From: Bryobacterales bacterium
GTDB taxonomy: Bacteria > Acidobacteriota > Terriglobia > Bryobacterales > UBA6623
DNA length: 40,943 nucleotides
Assembly: GCA_022826925.1 (NCBI GenBank)
Contig: JAJDTX010000030.1
Coordinates: forward strand, 1-40,943
Direction of reading: 5' to 3'
In this document: positions 24,763 through 34,206 of the stretch, piece after piece
How positions within the stretch are numbered: position 1 is the first letter of the stretch
Layout: each line of letters starts with the position of its first letter
Position numbers and translations under genes: made by a program
Notes under the pieces: generated by a model
Seen by the model: the letters and a program-made list of their open reading frames with translations, nothing else
Databases searched by the model: none
Told to the model about the DNA's origin: nothing

Positions 24763-27700
24763 TCAGAAGACGAGCCGCAGGCCGAGCTGGCCCTGGAACT
24801 GACCGCTGGGGATGACGCCCCGCGCCTGGTTGGCGCTGGAGGAGCGCTGGTTGCCGTTGAAGTTCACGAGGTTGGCCCGGTTGCCAACGTTGTACATCTC
24901 CCACATCACGTCCGCCCTGATGTCCTCGCTGATCACGAACTTCTTCGTCAGCCGCACGTCCCACCGGAAGAAGTTCCCGCCACGGCCTGCCCAGGCGCCG
25001 ACTCCCGCCGGACGGTCGTTGCGCAGGAAGTCGAAGTTGTCGTCGTTGCCGGTCGTGATGTCGTAGGGCGGTGCGCTATTCGCTGTGAGGATCGACGACA
25101 GCTGCACGTCGCGGGGCAGCCGGTAGATGAAGTTGCCCGTGAAACGGTGCCGGACGTCGTTCTCGGTCGGGCCGAAATTGGCCTCGCCGTGCTTGATGTG
25201 CGGCGAGGTCCAGTCGAAGTCCTTTGCCGAGCCGAGCGTGTAGCCGGCTAGGAAGCCGAAGTCCTGCGTGAGGCGCTTCTCGAGCCGGAAACTCAAGCTG
25301 TTGATGTGCAGCCGGTTGGTGAAGTCGGCGACTTGGATCCGCAGGCAGCCCGCGCTGTTGGAACGCAGGTTGGCCGCCGTTGCCGGCAGCCCCAACTGGG
25401 CAACGATCTGGCGGGCGAACGGGCACACCCGCTCCGACGCCGATGTGGCCCCTGGCAGCGGCGCGTTCGGCTCCCATGGGGTCGACAGGCCCGATCCCCA
25501 GTCGTAGTTCAGGCCCAGTATGTGCACGAAGTCGACCGAAGCGGCCAGGTCCCGCTTGATCCCGTACTGGAATCCCGCGTGGAACTGCTGGGTGTAGGGC
25601 GTGTTCATCCGCGGCGAAGGCGCATCGGGTGTCCCGCCGACGCTGGCGCCTCCCGGCAGCAGCGACGTCGCGGTCCGGTTCGGGAAGCTCCCTTCGATGA
25701 GCGCCCTCTGCGCCGCATTCGAGGCGTCCAGCTGCGTTCCGGAAGTCAACAGCCCGTTGTAGCTCAGGACCCGGCTGCGGAGCGTGCTCGTGTTGACCCG
25801 GTCGTGGAAGACGCCATAGCTGGCCCGGGCCACCGCGTGACCTTTTCCGGTCAAGTCCCAGGAGAAACCGAACCGCGGCGACAGGTCCAGCGCATCCTCC
25901 ACCCCCGGACGCCAGTCCCTCACCGGCAAGGCGCCACGCCCGCCCAGCGCCACCGCTACCCAGACATCCTCCGGCCGGTCCCGCGAGAAACCCGGCTGTT
26001 CGAACGCGTCCGGTCCGCCGATAGACGCCACGCCGTCCACATCCAGATAGGTCCGCTTGTCCCAGCGCAGCCCCATGTTGATCGTGAAGCGTGGCGTCAC
26101 GCGCCACGCGTCGTTGATGAACGCGGCGTAGGAGGCCACGTCTCGGCGGATGCTGATGAACCGCGGCTGCGTTGAACTGCCGTTCTCGAACGGCAGGTTG
26201 AAGTTCGCCGTGTAGCGGTCCGGCAGCGTCGCCGTATCGGATGGGAACCGGTAGACCCCCTGGAAATCCACGTTCGCGTCGGCCGTGGCCAGGACCCGGT
26301 TCGATTCCCCGCCCCACTTCAACGAGTGATTGCCCCGCTCCCAGCTCATCGTGTCAGAGAAGATCCAGTTCGCTTGGACCCGGCCCTGCGGGACGTCGCC
26401 AGCCGTTCCGAGGTCGACCGAGGGAAAGTCCAGCGTCGGCAGGAACCGTCCGCTCGCACTGGCCTGCAAGTCTCGGAACAGCCGCTGGATCGAGCGGTTC
26501 GCCCGGAATTCGTTGACGATTCTGCTGCCGATGAGCGACGTCAGGCTCGCCGTTGCGTAATAGGAGCTGCGCACGTCGTCGAACCCGTGATCGGCTCCGT
26601 TGGCCTGCCCGGTCCGCTTGTTGGTGAACTCCCGGTCGTCGTACAGGTACATGACGTTCAATGTGTGCCGCGGATGCAGGTTGAACGTGAACTTGCCCAA
26701 CGCGTTCCGCTCGTCCACCGACAGCGGCAGCGCGCTGGACGTGTCGTAGCCAGCGTTCAGGGAATCCACGAACGCCTTCACCGGATCTGGAATCGTCACG
26801 TGCGTGCTGTTCTCGTCCGTGCGGCGTTCGATCGATCCGAAGTAGAACGCCTTCTGCCGCACGAACGGGCCGCCAACAGTGAAGCCGTACTGCTGCGTCC
26901 GGAACGGCGGCGGGTTGGCGTCCGGCACTGCTTCGCCGCGGACCACCCGGAAGGGATCCTTGTCGAAAGCGTCGTCGCGGATGAAGTAAAAGCCGCTGCC
27001 GTGGATGTCGTTGCCTCCCGACTTCACCACGACATTGATCGCCCCCGAGCCGGTCCGGCCGAACTCGGCCGAATAGCCCGCCGACAACACCTGGAACTCT
27101 TGGATCGCTTCCTGCCCCAATCGCGTCCGAGTCGCCTCGGAAAGGTCCGAACCGCCCATCGTTACCTCGTCGTTGAAGTCCACGCCTTCCAGCCACACCG
27201 ACTTGTTCCGTTCGTCCATGCCGTAGAAGCTGACCGAATCGCTGTTGCCGCTGCTGGCTGAGCTCTGGTCCACGGTCACGCCCGGCGACAGCAGCATCAG
27301 ATCCATGAAGTCGCGGCTCTTGGTCGGCAGTTCCTGCACTCGCTGGTTGGCCACCACAACCTGGATCGTGTTCTCCGTCGGCTGCACCAGCGGCACTGCC
27401 CCGGTCACCGTGATCGAATCGGAGGCCGGCCCCACATCCAGCTCGAAATCGACTTTCGTCGTGCCGCCCACGGCCAGCGCCACCGACGGCCGCGTCACGG
27501 TCTGAAAGCCGGGAAACTCCACCGTCACTGAGTAGTTTGACGGCGGCAGCCCCGTGAACCGGAACGCCCCCACTTCGTTGGTCGACGTCTCCCGCGTCGC
27601 GCCGGTTGCGTTGTTACTCACGCTCACGGTCGCTCCCGGCACGAACGCTCCCGATCGGTCCGCCACGTCACCCAGGATCGACCCCGATGTGGACTGCGCA

Positions 27701-27774
27701 GTTGCCGAGGGCATCGCCAACGGGACAACGCACAATACCGTAGCCATGCGTATCCGTTGTCCTAGCCTATTCAA
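24763..27774 (-). CDS. TonB-dependent receptor with carboxypeptidase-regulatory-like N-terminal domain (2)
   Basis: A second Oar-like outer-membrane receptor, 1003 residues from a TTG at 27774 or 994 from ATG 27747. I keep the TTG because its extra residues (MNRLGQRIR) give the signal peptide a positive N-region, but the ATG is possible. After the signal (cleavage near ATAQ), the CarboxypepD_reg domain starts SGSILGDVADRSGAFVPGA. The plug (about 125-260) has MDERNKSVWLEGVDFND and AEFGRTGSGAINVVVKSGG. The barrel ends QLGLRLVF with the expected terminal Phe. It is only distantly similar to the receptor at 2212-5946, so it probably has another ligand. It follows sulfatase 2 on the same strand after 312 bp and converges on the NHL gene. 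Confidence 0.9.
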   Translation of the reverse strand: MNRLGQRIRMATVLCVVPLAMPSATAQSTSGSILGDVADRSGAFVPGATVSVSNNATGATRETSTNEVGAFRFTGLPPSNYSVTVEFPGFQTVTRPSVALAVGGTTKVDFELDVGPASDSITVTGAVPLVQPTENTIQVVVANQRVQELPTKSRDFMDLMLLSPGVTVDQSSASSGNSDSVSFYGMDERNKSVWLEGVDFNDEVTMGGSDLSEATRTRLGQEAIQEFQVLSAGYSAEFGRTGSGAINVVVKSGGNDIHGSGFYFIRDDAFDKDPFRVVRGEAVPDANPPPFRTQQYGFTVGGPFVRQKAFYFGSIERRTDENSTHVTIPDPVKAFVDSLNAGYDTSSALPLSVDERNALGKFTFNLHPRHTLNVMYLYDDREFTNKRTGQANGADHGFDDVRSSYYATASLTSLIGSRIVNEFRANRSIQRLFRDLQASASGRFLPTLDFPSVDLGTAGDVPQGRVQANWIFSDTMSWERGNHSLKWGGESNRVLATADANVDFQGVYRFPSDTATLPDRYTANFNLPFENGSSTQPRFISIRRDVASYAAFINDAWRVTPRFTINMGLRWDKRTYLDVDGVASIGGPDAFEQPGFSRDRPEDVWVAVALGGRGALPVRDWRPGVEDALDLSPRFGFSWDLTGKGHAVARASYGVFHDRVNTSTLRSRVLSYNGLLTSGTQLDASNAAQRALIEGSFPNRTATSLLPGGASVGGTPDAPSPRMNTPYTQQFHAGFQYGIKRDLAASVDFVHILGLNYDWGSGLSTPWEPNAPLPGATSASERVCPFARQIVAQLGLPATAANLRSNSAGCLRIQVADFTNRLHINSLSFRLEKRLTQDFGFLAGYTLGSAKDFDWTSPHIKHGEANFGPTENDVRHRFTGNFIYRLPRDVQLSSILTANSAPPYDITTGNDDNFDFLRNDRPAGVGAWAGRGGNFFRWDVRLTKKFVISEDIRADVMWEMYNVGNRANLVNFNGNQRSSSANQARGVIPSGQFQGQLGLRLVF

Positions 27775-27859
27775 CCCTATTCAACTCCATCAGCTAACCT
27801 TGCGAGCATAGCACTCCGATCCAGCGATCTGCGTCGACCGCCATGCGTATCCGCTGTCC
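27743..27859 (-). repeat. Duplicated 20-bp start-region sequence of receptor 2
   Basis: GCCATGCGTATCCGTTGTCC (27743-27762) recurs at 27840-27859 with one change (19 of 20 identical), 97 bp upstream of the receptor gene. Both copies contain a minus-strand ATG in the same context. The outer copy opens a 16-codon reading frame (27794-27844) ending 20 nt before the TTG start. Between them is a tandem CTATTCAAC repeat (27767-27775 and 27777-27785). This may be a local duplication or an upstream regulatory site. Confidence 0.5.
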
Positions 27860-28086
27860 GCGATCAGCTTGTCGCTGTGCTCCCGGATCCGTCTCGTCAA
27901 CGCCGCGCTGCGTTGGAGGGCCGCTTGCAGGCTGCCGAAACAGCCGATCAGCGGGATATCACCTGTCAGGATCGCCTTCTCGATTCGGGCGAATTCCCGG
28001 AGGGTCGAAGGGGGGCGGCCTCGATTGCAGCAACGCAGGCTGGCCGGCGCCCGCGAGGCTGGCCTAGAAGCGAGCGCAAGCTCCGC
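27790..28086 (-). other. Coding-like open frame without a good start
   Basis: This 312-bp gap between receptor 2 and sulfatase 2 holds a stop-free minus-strand frame of 98 codons that begins right after the sulfatase stop in the same frame and ends with TGA at 27790-27792. Third positions are mostly G or C over about codons 20-85, and the product includes EFARIEKAILTGDIPLIGCF. The only plausible start is a TTG at 27900. It may be a gene remnant, a C-terminal extension reached by readthrough, or chance. I do not recognise it. Confidence 0.3.
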
Positions 28087-29523
28087 CTAGATGTGCCACT
28101 CGATGCGATCGCGGTTGAAACGAGTGCGCACCTTGCGGGCGCCTTCGCGCGGCTCGGCCTTGTCCCGCTCCCAGTCCTTGAAGGCTTGCTCCAGCTCCTC
28201 GGCGACCGCTTGGTGGTCAGACGAAAGATCCTTCGATTCCGCAGGGTCTTTGTCCACATCGTACAGGCGCGTCAGGCCTCCGGCCATCAGCAGCTTCCAG
28301 GAGCCGCGCCGCACGGCGGCGTTCGGGCCCGACCGCCAGACTAGGTGCTCGTGAGGCGCGCCGGCTGCCGCCCCCTCGAGGAATGGCAGCAGATCCACGC
28401 CGTCGAGCGCCGGCGGGGCGGGGGTGCCGGCGGCCGCCAACGCCGTGGGGACGATGTCCAGCGAGCTGACCGGATGCTCGAAGCGGATGCCGGCGCCGAG
28501 CCGCCGGGGCCATTGCAAGACGTACGGCACGCGGATGCCGCCTTCGTACAAATTGCGCTTGTGCCCGATCAGAGGGTGGTTGCGCCTGCCGTCGACATCG
28601 CTTTGCTCGGCCGCGCCATTGTCGCTGATGAAGACCACGAGGGTGTTCTCCCCCAGGCCGTGCTCGCGCAACTTGGCCAGCACGGCCCCGACCCAGTCGT
28701 CAAGCGCGCTGATCATCGCGGCATAGATCCGCGCCGTCTCGTTCTCGATCTCGGGGAAGCGACTGTAGTATTTGTCGATCGTCTGGATCGGGCCGTGCGG
28801 AGCGTGGAACGCAAGGTAGAGGAAGAACGGCTCGTCTTTGTGAGCCTCGACGAACTCGACTCCCGCGCGTCCCAGCCGATCCGTCAAGTACTCCTCGAAG
28901 GGGAGCGGATCCCTTCCTAGGAACAATGAGCGCGCCCGCCCGGATCCATCTGGCTCGCCAGCGTCCTCGTGGCCGGGAGCGATCCTGGCGTTCGGCCAAT
29001 CCGGATCCACGAAGCGCGAGCCGGACGGCATGCCGAGGAAGTAGTCGAAGCCGCGGTCCAGCGGGTGATACCCGTCGGACATGCCAAGCTGCCATTTGCC
29101 TACCGCCCCGGTGGCGTAGCCGGCCTGCTTCAGAGCTGTTGCCAGCGACGTCTCGCTCTTGGGCAGCGACTTGGGGGGGGCGTTGACGGGCGGCACGGTC
29201 TGGGAGTTGAGTTCCTTGCCCCAGCGCTGCTGGTAGCGCCCGCTAAGCAGAGCGGGCCGCGAGGGGTTGCAAACCGGCGCCGTGACATAGCCCGATGTGA
29301 AGCCGACGCCGTTGGCGGCGATGGAGTCGATGTTCGGAGTCGGGATGTCGCCGCCATACCACGAAACGCTGCCGTAGCCGAGGTCATCGGCGAACAACAC
29401 GACGATGTTGGGAGGTCGCTCCGGTGCAGCAGCTTCGGGGGGCGCGCAGCCCCACGCCGAGAGCGCCACCGCCAGCGCTGCCGCGACAACCGCAGTCGTT
29501 TCGGCGTTGCGTTCCTTGAGCAC
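28087..29523 (-). CDS. Secreted sulfatase (arylsulfatase A-like)
   Basis: A type I sulfatase of 478 residues when started at GTG 29523, which gives a normal signal sequence (KERN, then AAALAVALSAWGC); the frame is open to an ATG at 29643. The Cys at the end of the signal (AWGC) is a poor lipobox because Trp stands at -2, so lipidation is doubtful. NIVVLFADDLGYGSVSWYGG is the first metal site, with the Asp pair intact. CNPSRPALLSGRY (from residue 85) is the sulfatase signature whose Cys becomes formylglycine. VVFISDNGAAEQ supplies the second metal site. It is distinct from the sulfatase at 630-2084, which has a Tat signal and CTPSR. It is divergent from the PSD1 gene (240 bp between starts) and lies upstream of TonB receptor 2. 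The substrate is unknown. Confidence 0.88.
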   Translation of the reverse strand: MLKERNAETTAVVAAALAVALSAWGCAPPEAAAPERPPNIVVLFADDLGYGSVSWYGGDIPTPNIDSIAANGVGFTSGYVTAPVCNPSRPALLSGRYQQRWGKELNSQTVPPVNAPPKSLPKSETSLATALKQAGYATGAVGKWQLGMSDGYHPLDRGFDYFLGMPSGSRFVDPDWPNARIAPGHEDAGEPDGSGRARSLFLGRDPLPFEEYLTDRLGRAGVEFVEAHKDEPFFLYLAFHAPHGPIQTIDKYYSRFPEIENETARIYAAMISALDDWVGAVLAKLREHGLGENTLVVFISDNGAAEQSDVDGRRNHPLIGHKRNLYEGGIRVPYVLQWPRRLGAGIRFEHPVSSLDIVPTALAAAGTPAPPALDGVDLLPFLEGAAAGAPHEHLVWRSGPNAAVRRGSWKLLMAGGLTRLYDVDKDPAESKDLSSDHQAVAEELEQAFKDWERDKAEPREGARKVRTRFNRDRIEWHI

Positions 29524-29763
29524 GGCTGAGCTATGGTAGCGCACGCCGCCCGCGTCCGCAGTGGGATTCGGTGCTTGGAGCGAATCGCGCGGCCGAATCG
29601 GCGTTACCCAGCGGTTTGCGGTCCCGCGAGCAGCTCGCTCCACCGCATGACAGCGGCCGGAGGCGGTACACTTGCGGGTGCGGGCGCGCCAGGGCGTCGA
29701 GCTGGTTCCCGGACGTGACGGATCGGTGTGCCCGGTGCCATCTCTTTCGGGGAGCGGTCGGAA

Positions 29764-32700
29764 ATGACAATGCGCTTGGTAGCTGCACTTCTACTTGCCT
29801 GTGGGGTCGCTCCGGCCGCCGAGCGCGTCGAGTTCAATCGCGATGTGCGACCGATTCTCTCGGAGAACTGTTTCGCGTGCCACGGCCCCGACGGCAATGC
29901 CAGGCAGGCCGATCTGCGCCTGGACCGGCGCGAGGACGCCATGGCGCGAGGGGTGCTCCAGCCGGGCGACGCTGCGGCCAGTCGGCTGGTTCAGCGAATC
30001 CACCAAGAGAATCTGGCGTTGGTGATGCCCCCGGTGGCGACAGACAAGAAGCTCACTGGCGAGCAAAAGGAAATCCTTTCAGAATGGATCGCGCAAGGAG
30101 CGGAATATCAGGAACATTGGGCGTACCTGAAGCCGCAGCGTCCCTCCGCCCCGCCGGGGCCGTCGGGAATCGATCACCTCGTCGACCTCCGGCTCGAGGA
30201 GCGCGGCCTGCGGCCCGTCGCCGAGGCCGGGCGGCGGACGCTGGCCAGGCGGCTGAGTTTCGACCTCACCGGCCTGCCGCCTGACCCGTCCTTGGTGGAC
30301 GCCTTCGTGGGCGACGCGGCGCCCGGTGCGTACGAGCGGCTGCTGGACACTTTGCTCGATTCCCCGCACTACGGCGAGCGGATGGCAGTCCACTGGCTGG
30401 ACTTGGTGCGCTACGCGGACACGGTCGGCTATCACGGCGACACGGCCGTGAACGTGTATCCGTTCCGCGACTACGTCGTGCGCTCGTTCAACGAGAACAA
30501 GCCGTTCGATGAGATGACGCTGGAGCAGCTTGCGGGTGATCTGCTGGACGAGCCCACGCCCTGGCAGCTCGTGGCCAGCGGGTACAACCGCCTGAGCCGC
30601 ATGACCAACGAGGGGGGCTCGCAGGCCAAGGAGTACCTGGCCAAGTACGCCTCCGACAGGGTCCGCAACATCTCTACCGTCTGGCTGGGGTCGACGCTGG
30701 GCTGCGCCGAGTGCCACGACCACAAGTTCGACCCGTTCTTGGCCAAGGACTTCTACTCGATGGCGGCCTTCTTCGCCGACATCCAGGAAGAGGGCGTATT
30801 CTCGGGCCACGGCAACTGGGGATCGAGCGTCCGCGTGCTGGCGCCCGCCGCCCGCCGCGAGATGGACCGGGTCGAGCAGCGGCTGGCAGAGCTGAAGCCG
30901 GCCGCGGATCCTCCGCCCGAGGTCTCGGAGCGAGCCTTGGGAGAGTTCGCCGCCTACCTTCGGGAGGATCTATTGCGCTGGAAGGTGCTCGATCCCGAGC
31001 GTGTCTGGGCAGACTGCACGCACCCCGATTTCGACCAGTGCGGGCGGTTCGCGCTAGAAGAAGAGGCCGACGGGGTCGTGCGCGTCACGCTCTCCGGCGA
31101 CAAGAAACCCAGCAAGTCCATCCACCGCGCCGAAATTGCCCTCTCGCCGGGGACACTGACCGCGGTCGCATTGGAACTCTACCCGACCGGCGACTACAGC
31201 TCCTTCTACTTGAGCGAGTTCGAAGTGCGGCTGCTCGGGCGCGAGCGCTGGCCCGTGAGGGTCTCGCTCGCCGGCTTGGTCCCGGATCGCGAAGAGCCGG
31301 GCTCGATGCTGCGCGACACGCTGGACGACAACTATCACACCGGCTGGAGCGGCAAGTGGGAGGACGACTCTTCCCGGAGCGCCCTGTTCGCGTTCGAAGC
31401 GCCGCTGCGGACGCGGGCCGGCGAGCGCCTGCAAGTCACGCTGATCGGATACGAGCAGGGCGGGCTGGGCCTGCCGTCGCGGTTCCGCCTGCTGGGGACG
31501 GACGCGGCGTTTCCCGAACAGCCCGCGACCGGGGCCTTGCGCTCGGCCGTGCTGGCCGACGGGGAGCTCAGCGACCCGCAGCGGGCGGCCCTGCTGGAGG
31601 CCTACAACAGCTTCGGCGCGTTTCGGCCGGACTGGCGGGAGATGCGCGCCTTGGAGCGCAGCAAGAAGGTGCTGCTGGACGCCGCCGGCGTGTCGCTCGT
31701 GGCCAAGGCCGTCGACGAGCCGCGCCCGATGCGGATCCTTCCGCGCGGGAACTGGATGGACGATTCCGGCGAGGCGGTCGAGCCGCAGGTGCCGCAGTTC
31801 ATGGGCCCGCTTGCCGCCGACGGCCGGCGGCTGAGCCGCTTGGACTTGGCTCGCTGGGTGACGGATCCTGACAATCCGCTCACCGCCCGCGTGTTCGTCA
31901 ACCGCCTTTGGAAGATGTTCTTCGGCACGGGCCTGTCGAAGGTTCTGGACGACCTCGGCTCGCAGGGCGAGCCGCCGGCGAACCAAGAGCTGCTCGACTG
32001 GCTGGCCGTCGAGTTCGTGGAGAGCGGCTGGGACGTGCGCCACATTGTCAAGACGATGCTGCTCTCGGATGCCTATCGGCGTTCGAGCGAGCCCTCCGAC
32101 GAGCTTCTCGCCGAGGACCCGTACAACCGCCTGCACGGGCGCCAGACCATGTCGCGGCTGGATGCCGAGTTCGTGCGGGACAACGCCCTCGCCGTGAGCG
32201 GCCTGCTCAACCGCGCCATGGGCGGCCCGAGTGTCAAGCCGTACCAGCCGGAGGGGTATTACAAGGAGCTCAACTTCCCCAAGCGCGTGTACGAGGCGGA
32301 CTTCAACACCAACCAGTTCCGGCGCGGCCTCTACACCCACTGGCAGCGGCAGTACCTGCATCCCGCGCTAATGGCCTTTGACGCGCCGGCGCGCGAGGAG
32401 TGCGCCGCCGAGCGCGGTGTGTCCAATACGCCGCTGCAGTCGCTGGTGCTGCTGAACGACCCCAGCTACGTCGAAGCCGCCCGGGCGTTCGCGGCCAGGA
32501 TCGTGCGCGATGGCGGCAGGAGCGTCGCCAAGCGGATCGATTTCGCCTTTCGCGAGGCCTTTTCACGGCCGCCTCTGGCCGCCGAGCGCGCGGTACTGCT
32601 TAGCCTGCTGGAGCGGCATCGCAAGGAGTTCCAGGCGGATCCCGATAGCGCCGAGCAGCTGCTCGCGACCGGCATTTCGCGACTTCCCGCCGGAGTCTCG

Positions 32701-32775
32701 GTGCCGGAACTGGCGGCGTGGACGAGTGTGGCGCGGGCGCTGTACAACAAGCACGAGTTCTTGATGCGGTACTGA
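29764..32775 (+). CDS. PSD1-type cytochrome protein (PSCyt1-DUF1549-DUF1553)
   Basis: A 1003-residue exported protein from ATG 29764; an ATG two codons later is also possible. A signal peptide (VAALLLACGVAPA) comes first. The cytochrome-c-like domain (about 23-112) has a heme site CFACH at 36-40 and a possible distal Met in LVMPPVATDKKLTG. DUF1549 (about 135-335) has RRLSFDLTGLPPDP, MAVHWLDLVRYADT and a second CxxCH, CAECH at 314-318. A central beta-sandwich-like part is followed by DUF1553 (about 735-990) with NRLWKMFFGTGL and RGVSNTPLQSL. The family is frequent in Planctomycetes, Verrucomicrobia and Acidobacteria, next to DUF1501 proteins and sulfatases. It is thought to act in redox-linked breakdown of complex compounds, but this is unproven. 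The DUF1501 gene follows at once. Confidence 0.92.
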   Translation: MTMRLVAALLLACGVAPAAERVEFNRDVRPILSENCFACHGPDGNARQADLRLDRREDAMARGVLQPGDAAASRLVQRIHQENLALVMPPVATDKKLTGEQKEILSEWIAQGAEYQEHWAYLKPQRPSAPPGPSGIDHLVDLRLEERGLRPVAEAGRRTLARRLSFDLTGLPPDPSLVDAFVGDAAPGAYERLLDTLLDSPHYGERMAVHWLDLVRYADTVGYHGDTAVNVYPFRDYVVRSFNENKPFDEMTLEQLAGDLLDEPTPWQLVASGYNRLSRMTNEGGSQAKEYLAKYASDRVRNISTVWLGSTLGCAECHDHKFDPFLAKDFYSMAAFFADIQEEGVFSGHGNWGSSVRVLAPAARREMDRVEQRLAELKPAADPPPEVSERALGEFAAYLREDLLRWKVLDPERVWADCTHPDFDQCGRFALEEEADGVVRVTLSGDKKPSKSIHRAEIALSPGTLTAVALELYPTGDYSSFYLSEFEVRLLGRERWPVRVSLAGLVPDREEPGSMLRDTLDDNYHTGWSGKWEDDSSRSALFAFEAPLRTRAGERLQVTLIGYEQGGLGLPSRFRLLGTDAAFPEQPATGALRSAVLADGELSDPQRAALLEAYNSFGAFRPDWREMRALERSKKVLLDAAGVSLVAKAVDEPRPMRILPRGNWMDDSGEAVEPQVPQFMGPLAADGRRLSRLDLARWVTDPDNPLTARVFVNRLWKMFFGTGLSKVLDDLGSQGEPPANQELLDWLAVEFVESGWDVRHIVKTMLLSDAYRRSSEPSDELLAEDPYNRLHGRQTMSRLDAEFVRDNALAVSGLLNRAMGGPSVKPYQPEGYYKELNFPKRVYEADFNTNQFRRGLYTHWQRQYLHPALMAFDAPAREECAAERGVSNTPLQSLVLLNDPSYVEAARAFAARIVRDGGRSVAKRIDFAFREAFSRPPLAAERAVLLSLLERHRKEFQADPDSAEQLLATGISRLPAGVSVPELAAWTSVARALYNKHEFLMRY

Positions 32776-32778
32776 GTG

Positions 32779-34206
32779 ATGACCACGTTCAAACCAGCCT
32801 TCGACTTGCAGCAGACGCGCCGGGCGTTTCTCGGCCGCGCCTCGATGGGCCTCGGCTCGGTCGCCCTCGCGTCCCTGCTCAAGCCCGACCTGCTCGGGAT
32901 CCAGCCGGGCCTGAGCGGGTTCCCCAACGCCCCGGCCAAGGTCAAGCGGGTGATCTTCCTGTGCATGGCCGGAGGGCCCGCGCATCTGGAACTGCTCGAC
33001 TACAAGCCGGAACTGGCCAAGCGCAGCGGCGAGCCGATGCCGGAGTCGTTCACGAAGGGCCAGCAGATCGCCCAGTTGCAGGGCAAGGAGCTGCGCATGC
33101 TCGGCCCGCAGCATCCCTTCAAGCACTACGGCCGCAGCGGCCAGCACATGACTTCGCTGCTGCCCCACATCGGCAGCATCGCCGACGACATCTGCATCGT
33201 GCGCTCGATGCAGACCGAGCAGATCAACCACGACACCGCGCACACCTTCATGAACACGGGCTTCCGGCTGCCCGGCCGGCCGAGCATGGGGTCGTGGCTG
33301 CTGTACGGGCTCGGCAGCGAGTCGGAGGACCTGCCCGGCTTTGTCGTGCTGACTTCGGAGGGCGGATCGCAGAGCCAGCCGATCGCGGCCCGGCAGTGGA
33401 ATAGCGGCTTTCTGCCGAGCATCTACCAAGGAGTGAAGTTCAACTCGACCGGCGACCCGGTCAACTATGTGCGCAATCCGGCCGGCGTCAGCCGCGAGAT
33501 GCAGGGTGGCCTGATCGATGCGGTGAGCGAGTTGAACGCCGTGCAGCAGGGTTGGACAAGGGATCCTGAGATCGCGACGCGGATCGCGCAGTACGAGCTG
33601 GCCTTCCGCATGCAGATGAGCGTGCCCGACCTGGTGGATTTCTCGAACGAGCCCCAGCACATTCTGGACATGTACGGCACGCAGGGCGGGGACGGCACGT
33701 TCAACGCGAACTGCCTGCTGGCGCGCCGCATGGCCGAGCGCGGGGTGCGCTTCATCCACCTGTACCACCGGGGCTGGGACCACCACAACGAGATCAAGAC
33801 GCTGTTGCCCAAGAGCTGCGGCTATGTCGACCAGGGCACGGCCGCATTGGTGAAGGACCTGAAGCAGCGGGGCATGTTCGACGACACCCTGATCGTGTGG
33901 TGCGGCGAGTTCGGCCGCACGCCGATGTCGCAGGGGGCGAATCCCGACCTGATCGGGCGCGACCACCACATCAAGGGCTTCTCGATGTGGATGGCGGGCG
34001 GCGGCATCAAGGGCGGCCACAGCTACGGCGCCACGGACGAGTTGGGCTACAACGCGGTGGAGAACGTGGTGCACGTGCATGACCTGCACGCCACGATGCT
34101 GCACCTGTTCGGCATTGACCACACCAAGCTCACGTACCGCTTCCAAGGGCGAAACTTCCGGCTCACCGATGTCCACGGCAGGGTCGTGAACGACGTCCTC
34201 ACGTAG
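32779..34206 (+). CDS. DUF1501 protein, Tat-exported, alkaline-phosphatase-superfamily fold
   Basis: A 475-residue protein starting at ATG 32779, three nt after the stop of the PSD1 gene; a GTG at 32776 is also in frame. A Tat signal is present (QTRRAFLGRASMGLG, Arg14-Arg15). The mature part begins RVIFLCMAGGPAHLELLDYKP and includes LIVWCGEFGRTPMSQG and GRDHHIKGFSMWMAGGGIKGG, the usual DUF1501 signatures. The fold belongs to the alkaline-phosphatase/sulfatase superfamily. His and Asp residues in GRDHH and GEFGRTP probably form a metal site, but the Cys/Ser signature of sulfatases is absent. DUF1501 and PSD1 proteins are normally paired and are likely partners outside the cytoplasm. The reaction is unknown. 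Confidence 0.92.
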   Translation: MTTFKPAFDLQQTRRAFLGRASMGLGSVALASLLKPDLLGIQPGLSGFPNAPAKVKRVIFLCMAGGPAHLELLDYKPELAKRSGEPMPESFTKGQQIAQLQGKELRMLGPQHPFKHYGRSGQHMTSLLPHIGSIADDICIVRSMQTEQINHDTAHTFMNTGFRLPGRPSMGSWLLYGLGSESEDLPGFVVLTSEGGSQSQPIAARQWNSGFLPSIYQGVKFNSTGDPVNYVRNPAGVSREMQGGLIDAVSELNAVQQGWTRDPEIATRIAQYELAFRMQMSVPDLVDFSNEPQHILDMYGTQGGDGTFNANCLLARRMAERGVRFIHLYHRGWDHHNEIKTLLPKSCGYVDQGTAALVKDLKQRGMFDDTLIVWCGEFGRTPMSQGANPDLIGRDHHIKGFSMWMAGGGIKGGHSYGATDELGYNAVENVVHVHDLHATMLHLFGIDHTKLTYRFQGRNFRLTDVHGRVVNDVLT

